64,000 bases of DNA from assembly GCF_003573695.1 (NCBI RefSeq), contig NW_020621603.1, positions 18,773,116-18,837,115 on the forward strand. The letters are read 5' to 3'. The notes under the pieces were generated by a model. That model was not told the DNA's origin, searched no databases, and saw only the letters and a program-made list of their open reading frames with translations. The position numbers and the translations under genes were made by a program. The stretch's first letter is position 1. Every line of letters starts with the position of its first letter. The DNA is from Papaver somniferum. Its lineage: Eukaryota > Streptophyta > Magnoliopsida > Ranunculales > Papaveraceae. Positions 12,061-23,658 of the stretch are shown piece by piece.

Positions 12061-12686
12061 TCATGTTTATTAAACAACTTAAATATTTGGGTCCCACTAG
12101 TTATAAATATCAGACGGATTCAATAACAAAGTTGAATATTCTGTTCAAAGTAAATTTTTCAGTTCCAACAATTAATATATTTCCACGGTTTGTATTGATC
12201 GTGTGGCTTGCCTTTTCTTTATTTCTCCTCTTACATATCCTGCCGTTTGAAATTCTCCATTCTCTTCACTGTTTTTCTTCTCGAGTCTATTAACCCCAAA
12301 ATCGTTAGGAAGTGACATCTACCACTCCGACTGTTCATGATTCATGAAGCATTTTTTTTTTTTGTTTTTTCCCTAACTTTACAATCTTTGTAATTGTTAA
12401 CGATGTGTTTTTTGATAAACATTTTTTTTTCTGGTCAAATCTTTAGAAAAACATAAAAATACTAATTTGGCTACTGATAAAAAATATTTCGTAGCTGCCT
12501 CATATCACTTGACAACGGGTAAAATTATAAGCCATAGAAGTGAAACTACGAGTTAGTATTAAATTATCTAGTGATAAGGGTATAATTGGAATTGATATTT
12601 TATGAGAAACATGTAAACCAAGTTTCAAGGTAACAACAACCCCAATGTAATTTATCAAACTCCAAGAGAGAAAGTGAGTTATTAAT

Positions 12687-14234
12687 CCTAGCATTTTTAG
12701 GGGCCACCCAAAAGGAATTAGGGGCCAACAATAAGATAAAATAAGGTCACCCAAACCTAAATGAAAGCTAGCCCTTATCTCGCGTATTTCGTAATGGCAA
12801 AATTTCCCTTCCATAATCGGTAGTTAATACTACAATCGGTAGTAAATTGTGTTATTTTAACCTCCGAATATACTCAATTTTCGAATTTTAGTACTACTAT
12901 AATCGGTAGTAAATTTAACTTCCGAATGTATATTGGCCCCAAAATGAGATTTTGCCAAAATTCTAAGATTTTCAAGCTTTGGTACTACCATAATCGGTAG
13001 TAAAGTGTATTACTTTGACCTCCGAATATACTCAATTTTCAAATTTTAGTACTACCATAATCGGTAGTAAATTTAAGTTCCGAATGTATATTGGCCCCAA
13101 AATAAGATTTCGCCAAAATTCTAAAATTTTAAAACTTTGGTACTATCATAATCGGTAGTAAAGTGTATTACTTTGACCTCCGAATATACTCAATTTTTGA
13201 ATTTTAGTACTACCATAATCGGTAGTAAATTTAACTTCCGAATGTATATTGGCCCCAAAATGAGATTTCGCCAAAATTCTAAAATTTTCGAACTTTGGTA
13301 CTATCATAATCGGTAGCAAAGTGTATTACTTTGACTTCCGAATATACTCAATTTTCGAATTTTGATACTACCATAATCGGTAGTAAATTTAACTTCCGAA
13401 TGTATATTGACCCCAAAATGAGATTTCGCCAAAATTCTAAAATTTTCAAACTTTGGTACTATCATAATCGGTAGTAAAGTGTATTACTTTGACCTCCGAA
13501 TATACTCAATTTTTGAATTTTTGTATTGACATAATCGTTAGTAAATTGTGTTAATTAGTGATGCTTATTATCTATCGATTTTGTTCATGGCCGAAAATTC
13601 AAATTTTCAAAACTTAATAAAATTTCGAAATTATCTACTTTCACAATCGGTAGTTAATGGTGTTCATCATCTACCGGTCGTGCGTAACTTTTGGTACAGA
13701 GAAATTAAATTTTTTGAATCAAGAATAATTGATAGATAATGATAAATTTACCTACCGATTATACTGCAAATCCAAGAACATCAACCATAATCGGTAGCTA
13801 AAGTAAATTATTATCTATCGATTACGTTTCTGCTAGTGTAAATGCAAGAAAATTTTCGGATCAAAATTTTGATTTCAAGTAATCAAATCCTAATTTTGAA
13901 TCACAACTATTATCATCTATTCGTTTTGTTTGTTTAACTCCTTTTTTTTTTATGTTCTAAGTTTCAACTTTAAGGTTAATGAATTTTGAGTTTTAATTTT
14001 AAACAATCAATCAAAACATTTGTTTGATCGACGATCTTTGTTTTCAATCAAAACTAAAATGATGAAAAAATTTCAATGGGTAGAAAAGAGAAGAAGAAGA
14101 GAAATGATATGAGGGACATATGTTTAGATTTAGTATAAAGATAAAGGATAATATAGACATTTTACTATTTTTAAGACACCCTTTAACCACCTTCAATAAA
14201 TGGGAATAAAAAAATGGCCCCTAAAAATGCTAGG
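12687..14234. mobile_element. Non-autonomous TIR element with 8-bp TSD (hAT-like)
   Basis: The ends are CCTAGCATTTTTAGGGGCCA on the left and the inverted form TGGCCCCTAAAAATGCTAGG on the right, near-perfect over 20 bp. Identical 8-mers TTATTAAT flank it (12679-12686 and 14235-14242). An 8-bp TSD fits the hAT superfamily, although the TIR is not a standard hAT sequence. No transposase is visible; the interior is largely a 158-bp tandem repeat with further ATAATCGGTAG boxes to about 13830. Confidence 0.85.
12818..13545. repeat. 158-bp tandem repeat with two palindromic boxes per unit
   Basis: The landmark CCTCCGAATA (one copy with CTTCCGAATA) occurs at 12861, 13019, 13177, 13335 and 13493, exactly 158 bp apart, giving about 4.6 units. 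Each unit holds two copies of a box whose arms ACTACC and GGTAGT flank ATAATC. One box precedes TTAACTTCCGAATGTATATTG and the other precedes GTGTATTACTTTGACC. Degenerate boxes continue to about 13830. The array is inside the hAT-like element, so it expanded in or was carried by that transposon. Confidence 0.92.
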
Positions 14235-14299
14235 TTATTAATGACTCCTTAACATGTATATATGGCTACAAGTTAAGAAGACCCGTATAAATTTTATTC

Positions 14300-15210
14300 A
14301 TGGCATGTTGTGTACTGTATGAGGTTTGTACTACTGCATTGGATTAAGCGAGGCTGTTTTGTATTTCTCAAGGAAGAAGTTTTATCTATAACTAACATTT
14401 TTAGCCGTACGTACACAGACAATGCTTACCCTATCACCAAACAAAGCAAAGGGGAAGACAGTGTTGTGTTTTCCGGGGAAAGTGCGAAAGAGTCTGATAG
14501 GGACTGGAACTGAAAAGGGCTTATGGAGTTGCAGAAAATTAGTCTTCATAAGTAAGACAATTACCTAATGGGTTTTAATTTGATAGATTAGTTCAATTTG
14601 GTTTTAAAGAGTTCATTTTTTTCATTCAATTTTGTTGGATCTTCGGTACAAATGGAAATGACAGTGGGACCTTGACATTCTGTTTGGGGGTGAATTTCAT
14701 TTTAAATTTGAATTGGGTTGTTTTAGCACAGACCTTTCTTATTCTTGACATAATCTGTGTCTTAGCAGATAGCTTGGCGATTGAATTCTTTCATTGAGCT
14801 AAAAACAAGTATATTCACAGCGTGTGATCTTCATGGTTCTGGATTTTACCCTGATATCTCAGTTGTCACATAAGTTAAGTTGAGCACCTTTCAGCCTCGT
14901 TCTCGAACGAGTATGTGATATTATCTAGATTTCCTTTTTGGAATTATTCTAGATACGGAATCATGTTTCTCATGGGTCACGGTTTCGGTAGGGGTACAAG
15001 CCCATCAAGAAGCTATAAAGGTTACAGTTCGTGGACCTTCCTTCTTCTCTTCTTCGTTCGCGAGTGTATTCAATTGGTGTTCAGGGTTTCCGTACCGACT
15101 CCAATAAAATCATAATTGGAGGTCTAAGAGTGCGAAGTTGGCTATCATCTACAAAGGGGCTCATCAAGTAAGTTTCTCTTCTTATTACTTCTCTCAATTT
15201 TTTGTTTTGA
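14300..15210. other. Unassigned DNA, possibly inner Sirevirus sequence
   Basis: No recognised gene, repeat or RNA. The right end leads into the env-like ORF of the Sirevirus and contains a donor-like GTAAGT near 15170 and a pyrimidine tract before 15210, so an intron or leader ahead of that ORF is conceivable. No copia RT, RNase H or integrase similarity was seen here, so the element is 5'-truncated or degraded beyond recognition. Confidence 0.4.
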
Positions 15211-15216
15211 GTTTAC

Positions 15217-16269
15217 ATGGGGAGATTTAATAGTATTGGTGAGAATTCAAAAAGGATGTCTAAGAACCTTGCTTCATCCACTCTTATGGGTAAGAATATA
15301 CCAAGTGACCAAGATTCTATTAGAATTGTATTTATCAATGATTATAGTAGTAAGATCTTTGAAAAGATTTTTTTTTAGTGAATTCATCCTAGAGAAGAAA
15401 TTGGTAAAGTAAAGTGGTCATAAAGAAGATTTAGTGTGTTTTGAGAAGTATAATCTTGGTAACATTTTCAATGGTCTTGGTGAAGGATTTGACACTCTTA
15501 CAAGGATCTTTTATACTAACATCCATAATGTTAATCTTGATAGCTTAGTCTTCAAGGCTATGATAAATAGGAAAAAGATTCTAGTCGATAGAGAGTTAAT
15601 TTCAAAGATTACCAAAATTCCTTTGGGAAATTTTTATATTCCTAGACCAAATGAAGAAAACCCATCTTGTGAAACCATTTCCTATGGTCTTTGTCGCAAG
15701 AAGTTTGATTGGATTGAAGGGAAATTTCCTACCCAAGATCTTAGTATTGCTTTGAGGATCTTCGGAAAAATTGGCATTTATAATCTTTGTCCCTTCACGA
15801 TCGGGAACTCTCGATGGAGTCATGAATTTGCGGAGTTGGTCTATTTCCTTGAAATGGGTGCTCAAGGTCTTGATATTTGTGTATTTATCATTCTTCAAAT
15901 GGTCTTAATGACGTCATCCAACAAGAAGTTAGGTTTTTCATGATTAATTGGGAAACTATGTAGTGCACATTCCATTGCGCCCATTGGAAACTCTATTGGA
16001 ACTCCCAAACTGGTTCGTCCAAGTATTATCAAACGTATGAAGATGAATTAGTACAAAAGATAAAAATGTGATACTCTTGACGTTCTTGTGATCATACCAC
16101 GTTGAGTCTTCTTCAACAAATTCACAAGGGTGTTTGTAAGGTCAATTCCAAGGTAAAATGTGTGCAAGAACAATTATGTGTGATTGCTACAAAATTTCCC
16201 GAAATCAAGGAAGAAATGGATAAAGTTCAAGCCTCTTGGATGGATTCCGATGATAAAGATGATGCTTAG
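15217..16269 (+). pseudogene. Env-like / 3' ORF of a Sirevirus (broken)
   Basis: The frame opens with ATG at 15217 (MGRFNSIGENSKRMSKN...), breaks at a T-run near 15370-15380, and resumes as a 169-codon open stretch at 15434-15943. That stretch contains NLDSLVFKAMINRKKILVDR, then a segment resembling INRKLGLP-type text, and EFAELVYFLE. The pattern resembles the 'putative plant transposon protein' domain often found downstream of pol in plant retroelements. After another break it ends WMDSDDKDDA-stop at 16269 with a coiled-coil-like Lys/Glu/Val stretch before it. Its place between pol and the polypurine tracts is where Sireviruses carry an env-like gene. No signal peptide or clear membrane segment is seen, so a true envelope role is not supported. 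Confidence 0.6.
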
Positions 16270-17090
16270 CTTCTTTATCTATTGTCATTATTTTGTCTAG
16301 GAAACTTCTTATGATAATTTATTCTTGTGTTTAAGAAGGATAACTAGGGTTTGGCATAGGAATTATTGTGATTACACATAACTATTTCCAACGATTTTCA
16401 TCTTGCAATGTTTTTAGATTTATTTATTTAAATTCTAAGTTACTTGGAAGATGATTTTGCAATATTTAATCTTATTGGTTTCATATATTGCAAATGTCTT
16501 ATGAGATATATTGTGTTTACGTCCTGAACTGTGCTTATCTCATATATGCTCAAAATGTTAAGTCTATTGTCTTTATGCAAATATTGATAAAAGATAGAAT
16601 GAACTTTTTGAGGAAAATTTCGTAGTATTGATCTTTCCCTGATCCAGTTTTATGTGAAAATACTGTATGGCTCCGTAAGTTTTCTTATGTTGAGTGTTTC
16701 CGATTAAATTAATCTATAAGGTCTTCTTGTGATTAATTTATTCGAGTTTACTGGACACAAATCCATGTGATTTGTTAATGTCCAAAGAAATCCTTCTCTA
16801 CTCGTAAAAGTAAGGTCGCTCATGTTGTTATCTTGGGAATGACATCAAATGGGGGAGAGTTCTTAAATGAACTTGTGCTTAATTGTTATATCTTTGTGGG
16901 GAGTGCGGTTACGGAATTTGTAGGTGTTATCTTGTATCTTTATAAAATCCTTGATGAATACACTAAGTTTCGCTTATGTGAAATCAACGAAACCAAGTTG
17001 ATATGTTCTCTTTTAGTCATGAATTGTCTTTTTTGAAAATTTCATTATGATCCCATAGTTTTCGTACTTTTGCAAATTTATATTGAAAAA

Positions 17091-17470
17091 AAAGGGGGAG
17101 AATTATGTAAGGGGGAGTAGTTTTCATTCTAAGATGGAAGTATTGACTAAGGGGGAGCGACACATATCACCATAGTATTATTTCAAAGTTGTGATCCAAT
17201 TGGACTTTGATTCTATATAATAATACTACGACATTGTATAACAATGTTTGAGAACCTTCGTTTTCATATTGTTATGGCTACGGATCTTCAACAACAATGA
17301 TGCTGAGTTCAACACATTCATAATCGATGGAGAACTTGAAGTAACGAAGAATTAAAGGAGGTTGAAGATCTAAGGAAATCAAGCATGATGAATCAGAAGC
17401 TACAAATCTTATTTATGTTGTAATCCATATGTATTGATAGTTTTATCAGCAAAATTGACAAAGGGGAGAT
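17091..17470 (+). promoter_or_regulatory. Multiple polypurine tracts of the Sirevirus
   Basis: AAGGGGGAG occurs at 17092-17100, 17109-17117 and 17149-17157, and AAGGGGAGAT lies directly against the LTR start (17461-17470). The last is the expected primer for plus-strand DNA synthesis; the upstream copies are the repeated PPTs known from Sireviruses. Confidence 0.8.
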
Positions 17471-17511
17471 TGTTAGAGCACTATTCGGTCGAACTAGCGA
17501 GCGTTGATATC

Positions 17512-18989
17512 TGATTAAGACTTTTTTTCATTGTCGTTGTAATTGTAGTAAATAGGGATTCAAACTCTAAGACTTGTTAAGATTAATTTAAAGGAATAAA
17601 ATAGAGAGTTACTGGGTCTAGGATTCGGCCAAACTCATATCAAGAGGTTCAATTATTCATTCTCAAACAATTATCGCTCAATAAATAAAACAATATTGAC
17701 TCTTATTTTTGCCAAGGTAGATTCTATAAACATTAGTTATAAATCGTAAGCATGGGACATCAAACATCTAAGCAAGCATGACCCATCTAATAAAATGATA
17801 ACTAATTTTTTCAAATCATATTTCAATTAAAATTAATGCAAAAGTCTTATAAAGAATTAAATAATTTTACCCATGTATGAAATTCATCTTCCTCCGTCGA
17901 CCCAGTGTTGGGGTTTAGCTTCTCATGATAAATACAAACTCAAAAATATAATTTATACCTCAAATGGTGTTTTTATTAAAGAAAACTAATAATACAATGA
18001 ATCTGCAACGTTGTGTCGGCGTTACAGAAATCACTGTTACAACAGATGTTGCAAATACAAATTAAGCGTGCCAGACAGACTGTTACAAGTACTGTCAATA
18101 AACGACAGTTTCTTGCGACAGTCCGTAGGCGTCAAAGCTCTTCTTCTTCTTCTTCTTCTCTCCGCAGCAGCAGAGAAGTTGCTATGCAACTCTCTATTTT
18201 CTTCCCCAGACTCTCGACCTTCTCTCACTTCAATTTTACGTGTATTTATAGTGAATTGAGGCCAAAAATCCGACCATTGATTGCGTATATACTCTCTTTA
18301 ATTCGATTATTCCTCGCTGCCAAAAATAGAGAATAATTGCCATTTAAAGAATTTTCTCACGTCAACTTGCTTCCTGCACGCTCCCATTCGACTTATTCAC
18401 GCCTCAACACTCTTCCAACGCCAGCAGAACTCCCCCATGCACACAAGAACTTCAATTTTGCTCGTGTTACAGTACACGTGCTCTGTTTTGGGTGTGTGAA
18501 TCATACCGAAAATTCCAGCCAAATTTGATCGATCATGTCACCCATACTATGTTCCTTAACCTATATCACATCTCTATACCGAATTTCAGCCATTGAATCG
18601 ACCCATAACCCCTTCATTTTGACGATCGAAATTCTGCCAGAACTGTTTAGAAATTTCCCGCCAAAATCGTTTTTTTTTTTTGAATTTTTGAATTTGAGAA
18701 GAAGGTGCCCCTTATCCAGAGTGCTGGGGTGCGAATAGTAATTTGGGTGGAAATAGTAATTTTTCTGGGTTCCTCCGGGACATTTCTGGGGTGTTTCCGG
18801 TACATTTCTGGGGTGCCTTTAGTACTTCTCGCCGGGGTGTAAAACATCACTTATTGAGCAACTCTTTCTACACAAGGGTATTTCTCCAAAAATTACCTAC
18901 AAACACACAAAACACCATAATAAGGACGAAAACGAGTACTAACAGTACGAAACATTGAGGACAAATTAGACACAAAAATGTGTCTATCA
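17512..18989 (-). mobile_element. Solo LTR related to the 48.6-kb Athila-like element
   Basis: On the minus strand it starts TGATAGACACATTTTTGTGT and continues CTAATTTGTCCTCAATGTTTCG, almost identical to the LTR start at 48595 and 54279. It is flanked by perfect ATATC repeats (17507-17511 and 18990-18994), and removing it joins two pieces of the Sirevirus LTR in the same order as at 56111-56165. Inside, ACTATAAATA (TATA-like) and AGAAGAAGAAGAA-type leader text fit an LTR promoter region. Only the first 100 bp or so align well with the other copies; the rest has diverged, so it is an older or sister subfamily. Confidence 0.85.
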
Positions 18990-20405
18990 ATATCTCAAGT
19001 TTGTTTGTCAAGTTTAGTTGATCAAAACTATACACTTGGTTTCTAGTCTACTTATAAATATGTCTTAGATTATAATAGAAGTGTGTAGTTGAGCTTTAGA
19101 CTTCACGACGTTCACCAATCAAAGAAGAAGATCTACTGAGGAGCTTGGAGGAACTTCATCAACAAAAGGTATGTGGATACTAAAACTTATCTATCATTCA
19201 GAATTTTATTCTATTCTATCTTCTAACGAGACTAAGTATAGCTATGTAGACTTTTACATTATACACATTTGATATTTCAAGCCGAGTTTATCTCGCTTAT
19301 CTGTTTCTCGAAATATGTGTTGGAAACTTTTAGCTTTAGTTAAGTTCATCGTATTCTTGACGAGTTTAGTTGGAGACAATTTATTTGTAGGAAACTAAAT
19401 ATTAAGTCAAAGATGATCATGTGAAAATTACTTTGAAATATCTTATATGATTTAATGTCGACTTGGGAAGTTTCATATTGATCGATTAATCTCTTGAAAA
19501 TTACTTGAAGCTAGTGGTATCTGTGAGATTACCATCGTTGTCTTCCAAGGTTGTTTCAATGATTAAATAAGAGTTTTAGAACAATCATGTCTAGATATAT
19601 TACAAGTTGCATACTTTGTATGTTAACTATGTAAGTCTAGTTCAAGTCCGGTACTATAGTTTGCAAACTAGATTATTTGTGAAAAGGTCCTGAACTTCTG
19701 TTCGCGTACACTGTTTGCGAACTAGAAGATAAGGCCAAGTATGGAGCTGGCGTTCGCGTACGCTATTTGCGAACGGCTGGACAAAGCCAAAGTCCGGAAC
19801 TCTTGTTCGCGTACTCAGTTTGCGAAAAAAGAGGTTAAGTTCTAAATCAATAAAGTGTGTTTTTCATACTAAAGTCCCTGGAATTTGTGAACTCAGGTTC
19901 GTTTGCGAACAGTGTTTGCGAACTAAAGTCCATGGAATTTCAATGTATTAAGGAACGTAAACTAGTTTTACATACCGTGGCACATTATGTTCATGAATTG
20001 GTTCTTGTATAAGTTCTTTGTACAGTTACAAACCAAATCAATTTTTTTTTCAAATGGTTCATATACATATTCCTATAAGATGATGAACATTTGAACAACT
20101 TTCTTGGAACACATTTAGATTCATTTGATTATCTGTCATGATTGATTGATCGTCATATTTGATCTAGAAGTGTTAGATAAAAATGGCTAAGTGATAAGTG
20201 ATAATATAGCTAACTTCAATTAACTATTATTGAGCCAACCGAGTATACACGTTTGGGTACGGTCCAACCATATCTAAATATATGTATATTTCATTTGTGT
20301 GTATCAAGCTAATACCATCTAACGGTGGATATTGATTGCTTAATTTCTAAGTAGACTTAGCTTGAATCTTAAATCAGGAGTTCATCTAACGGTGAATATT
20401 GAATG

Positions 20406-21859
20406 TGATAAGTGCTTAATATACATGTTTAGAGTGTCAATTCCATACTTGTTTTAGCTATTATTCTTGCATATTACTTGTTATTATGATTATTTTCTAG
20501 TTTATATGTTATATCAGGTGAATCATCCGAAAAGGAGCTACAAAGTGCTTAAATGAGCAAGGAAGGTGGAGTCTATCAATGAAGGAAGGCCAAAGTCCAA
20601 ATTTAACTCACTCAAATCTAGGATTTCTCAATACTATCTTGAAGAGAACGAGAATACAAAAAGAACGCAAAAATAATGAGGTCATTCCGAGTTCGGACGA
20701 AGAAGTTATAGGCGAAACAAGATTGAAACTTAAAGTTACAGAAGGGGTTCGGCTGATAACTTCATCAGCACGAGTCAGCCGAACCTGGAGCTTAAAAATC
20801 AATATTTTTGAAGAGTATACGGGAGAGTGTTCGGCTCAAAAGCAATTTAATAAAGTGAGCCGAACCTGGTGATCGCCTGGAGTGAGTTTAACTTGTTAGG
20901 TTCGTCCGGGAAAGGTCGGGAAGTTATGAGCCGAACCTGACAACTTCCTCAGACATATTTGGACACGAAATTGACTTCTAACTCAAGGAAACACGGTCCT
21001 GGAAGGATTCTAAAGCCTAACTTTGAGAGTTTTATATAAGAAGACATCCAGAGCCTTAATAAAATATATCTCATCTCATATTATACTTTTGTTCTTCATA
21101 AAATATTCTAGGATTTACCCCTTTAGGGGGAAACCGGGTATTGTGTAATCATGAGAAGCTAAACCTTTGTTGCTTGAGGATGAATTCAATGTTCTAGCGT
21201 GAAGCTACATTATTATATAAATCTATTCAGATTTTTATCATCTTATCGTTTTTTTTCACTATAACTAGGGTTTATGATTGATTTCTAGATTGTTCAAGTG
21301 TATAATTGGATTAATCTATTGATCATTCTATTGCTAGTAAAGGGTTAGGATATCCATGTAATCGTTGAATAATCCTTACAAAAGTTGAGAAGGTGAGACC
21401 TCGCAGAGGGATTCTGTGGAGCAATCATGTGTGAAGACAACACTAGTAAGTGGACCTTGCGCTAAGAGTCTAACTGCTAGGATCAACCTAAGTTCACATA
21501 ACTTAAAGCTTCCGGTTGGGTTACACCTTGAGTGCGCTACTACTTGATGGTTCAGTTGGACAGAACTTGATATGCGAGCGCTTCGGTATCCGGTTACAAG
21601 AGGAACTTTGGGGATAACACCGCGCCAGCTGCTTTCCTACGGTTGTTTCTAACGAAGGATTCCTTGATCATCTTTTTTTTATTTGTTTCTTTTTATTTCA
21701 CTTTTAAACAATCCCCCTTTGTCTTTTATTTTATTTTACTGATCAAATAACCTATCAATTACACATCTCTTTGTGGGAACGATCTCTTACTACGGCTATA
21801 TTACCAGTTAATTAGTGGGAAACATCTTAATTAATTTGTTGTGGTCACAACACGCATCA
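20406..21859 (+). repeat. 5' LTR of element 1
   Basis: 1454 bp, TG...CA. It contains the motif AGCCGAACCTGG or close variants three to four times between about 20770 and 20940, and a block GAGGAACTTTGGGGATAACA near 21600. It aligns through its whole length with 26317-27826, with a few per cent divergence by eye plus one deletion. Confidence 0.92.
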
Positions 21860-21864
21860 AATTT

Positions 21865-21881
21865 TGGTGCCGCTGCCGGGG
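21865..21881 (+). promoter_or_regulatory. Primer-binding site of element 1
   Basis: TGGTGCCGCTGCCGGGG lies 6 bp after the LTR end. It resembles the TGGCGCCG(T)TGCCGGGG-type PBS common in Athila/Tat Ty3 elements, with one change in the first six bases. Confidence 0.8.
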
Positions 21882-21980
21882 AGCAGTTGCTAATTGATTT
21901 CTTATTTGTTCAGCTTGTTTTTTTTGTTTTTGTTTTTAGATTTTCTTTTCATTTTGATTTTTTATTTCTTATGAGTCATC

Positions 21981-23446
21981 ATGTTTCCTTACGGAAATAA
22001 CATGTACGGAGCACAAGATTACACATATGATTGTGGTAATCAATATGGTTTTCAATCTCATTCATATGAAAACTACCAACCATCATATAAGTATAATCAA
22101 AACCAATCTTTTGGCTATGATCAATATCCTACGAAACCTTATGGATATTCTCATACATGTCAACAACCTTATGACGGGATTGTAAGGGAACAATCACAAA
22201 GATGGGAGGATAGTTATACTTCTAATCGTTTATCTTCTAGATGTGAGCAGAAACTTGATTGGTTAATTCTTCAAATAACTGCCAGTTTATCCACGCCGGA
22301 ACCACTTAATGAACAACCAAGCATGGAGAACAATACATCAACCAGATCTTGCTACAATATATCTAACCAAACTCCTGATCGTTTTTATGATCATTCACCT
22401 ATTCAAAAGGAGGAGACTTGGTCTGGAAATCTTGGGGTGCATGAAAGTGCAGGTTCTGAAGGACGTCTTGACCAACTCATCTAAGCGATGGTGCAACATC
22501 AACAAGGATTGGACCAATATCCGCATAGTGTTGATAAATCACTCCAAGAACTTCAAGAAAGTGTCCAAAACTTAAGAACAGACCTTGATCAAATTAAAGA
22601 AGAACTTTGGTCTCAAAACCAAAACTATTCTGACATCTCCCTGGATAGTAATGAATACTTGATTGGTAATGATTATGAAGATGAGAAACCTTTAGAAAGT
22701 CCGTTCAATAATGGTAAGTTATTCCAACTCCGGATCATAATAATGATCACTTGCCTATTCAAAAGGAGGAGAATGGATATGACATAACTGTTGTTATAAA
22801 TGGTATAACGTACTCAAATAATGATTTTAAGATTTGCACCAATGAACTAGACTTCCTAGGAGAGGATTCCGATTTCGATGATGAGATTGTTGAAGAGATA
22901 GAGATTGAGAATGAAACCAAATAGATTGAAGTAGTGGAAGACCCAATTGAGCTTGTCAAGGAATATAACGATGTTGAGATTTAGGTTGAAGCAGAAATTA
23001 AGAGTTCGATAGAGGACCATGATATGCTTGAGGTAAATAATTCTCTAGAGTTAAAAGATGAGAATCCAAAACAAGGTTTCTCTAATCCTTTACATAATTC
23101 TATATCTATTGATCCTTTCCATCCAATTGAAGTAGATTCTCAAAGAGTTGTTAAACCAGCTTTTAGGAAAATAACTCACTTAGGATTGGAGTTATGTGCT
23201 TCCAAAGTTTTAACGGATTATTTTGCTTCTAAGTATCCACCACTTGATGTGTTTGATTCTAATAGTTTGCAGGTTCGTCATGCTGAAGAACCTTTTGAAG
23301 TTCCTGAATTTTGTGTTCTTTATCCACTTTCGAGTGTAGAAAGGACTAAGTGCTGGGGAAACTTCAATAAAGTGATAGCTTTAATATTTTTATCTTGTGC
23401 TAATATTTTCATGAAGCTGTTATTAGAATTGCAGATTTTTTTCTGA
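21981..23446 (+). pseudogene. Broken ORF of element 1, homologous to the intact ORF at 51172
   Basis: The function is unknown. It starts MFPYGNNMYGAQDY and has a Tyr/Asn/Gln-rich N-terminal region, a stretch that repeats HSPIQKEE and LPIQKEE (near 22390 and 22745), and a coiled-coil-like segment around 22500-22610. Next are an acidic middle, then the block LGLELCASKVLTDYFASKYP (23170-23250) and a hydrophobic C-terminus ALIFLSCANIFMKLLLELQI, probably a membrane segment. A single TAA interrupts the frame at 22482-22484, there is a frameshift near 22720 and further stops near 22921 and 22982. It shares motif order with the 564-codon ORF of the 48.6-kb element. The C-terminal membrane segment and 3' position of the conserved block resemble Athila env-like genes, but this is inference. 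Confidence 0.75.
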
Positions 23447-23495
23447 GCAGACTACCAGATTTTCAGATTGTTGGTGTATAGCAGATAACGAGAAG

Positions 23496-23658
23496 GTCAG
23501 GCTGAGGACGTTAAACTAAGCGCTGAATGGGAGGCAATGTATTTTCTATCCTTTTTATTTTAGTTTTCTTCATTTGCATATCATATTAGGATTTCCCACC
23601 TTGACTATACTTAGGACGAGTCAATAGGATAATGTAGAGTTTAGTTTGGGGGAGTGTT
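23496..23658 (+). promoter_or_regulatory. Conserved 3' blocks of element 1
   Basis: Two blocks shared with the 48.6-kb element follow the ORF. One is GTCAGGCTGAGGACGTTAAA ... GGGAGGCAATG (23496-23539), matching GTCTGGCTGAAGACTTTAAA ... GGGAGGTAACCC at 52882. The other is a purine-rich tract TTTAGTTTGGGGGAG near 23641, matching TTTAAGTTTGGGGGTG at 53040. They may act in RNA processing, packaging or plus-strand priming. Confidence 0.6.

Larger units (their letters stand above)
11885..14300. mobile_element. Outer inverted-repeat element (MITE-like), host of the 12687 element
   Basis: About 60 bp at 11885-11945 (containing GGGTCTTCTT.ACTTGTAGCC and CATTAATGA) reappears inverted at about 14235-14297, with roughly 85% identity by eye. 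Without the nested 1548-bp element the whole would be about 870 bp. This is the layout of a non-autonomous terminal-inverted-repeat transposon or a fold-back element. Exact ends and a TSD could not be fixed, so the superfamily is open. Confidence 0.6.

Noticed and set aside
12818..13545. Possible centromeric satellite
   Set aside because: Only about 4.6 units and confined within a transposon with its own TSD.
18013..18336. Ser/Arg-rich frames on both strands near 18.0-18.3 kb
   Set aside because: They come from the purine/pyrimidine-rich leader of the solo LTR; no family resemblance.
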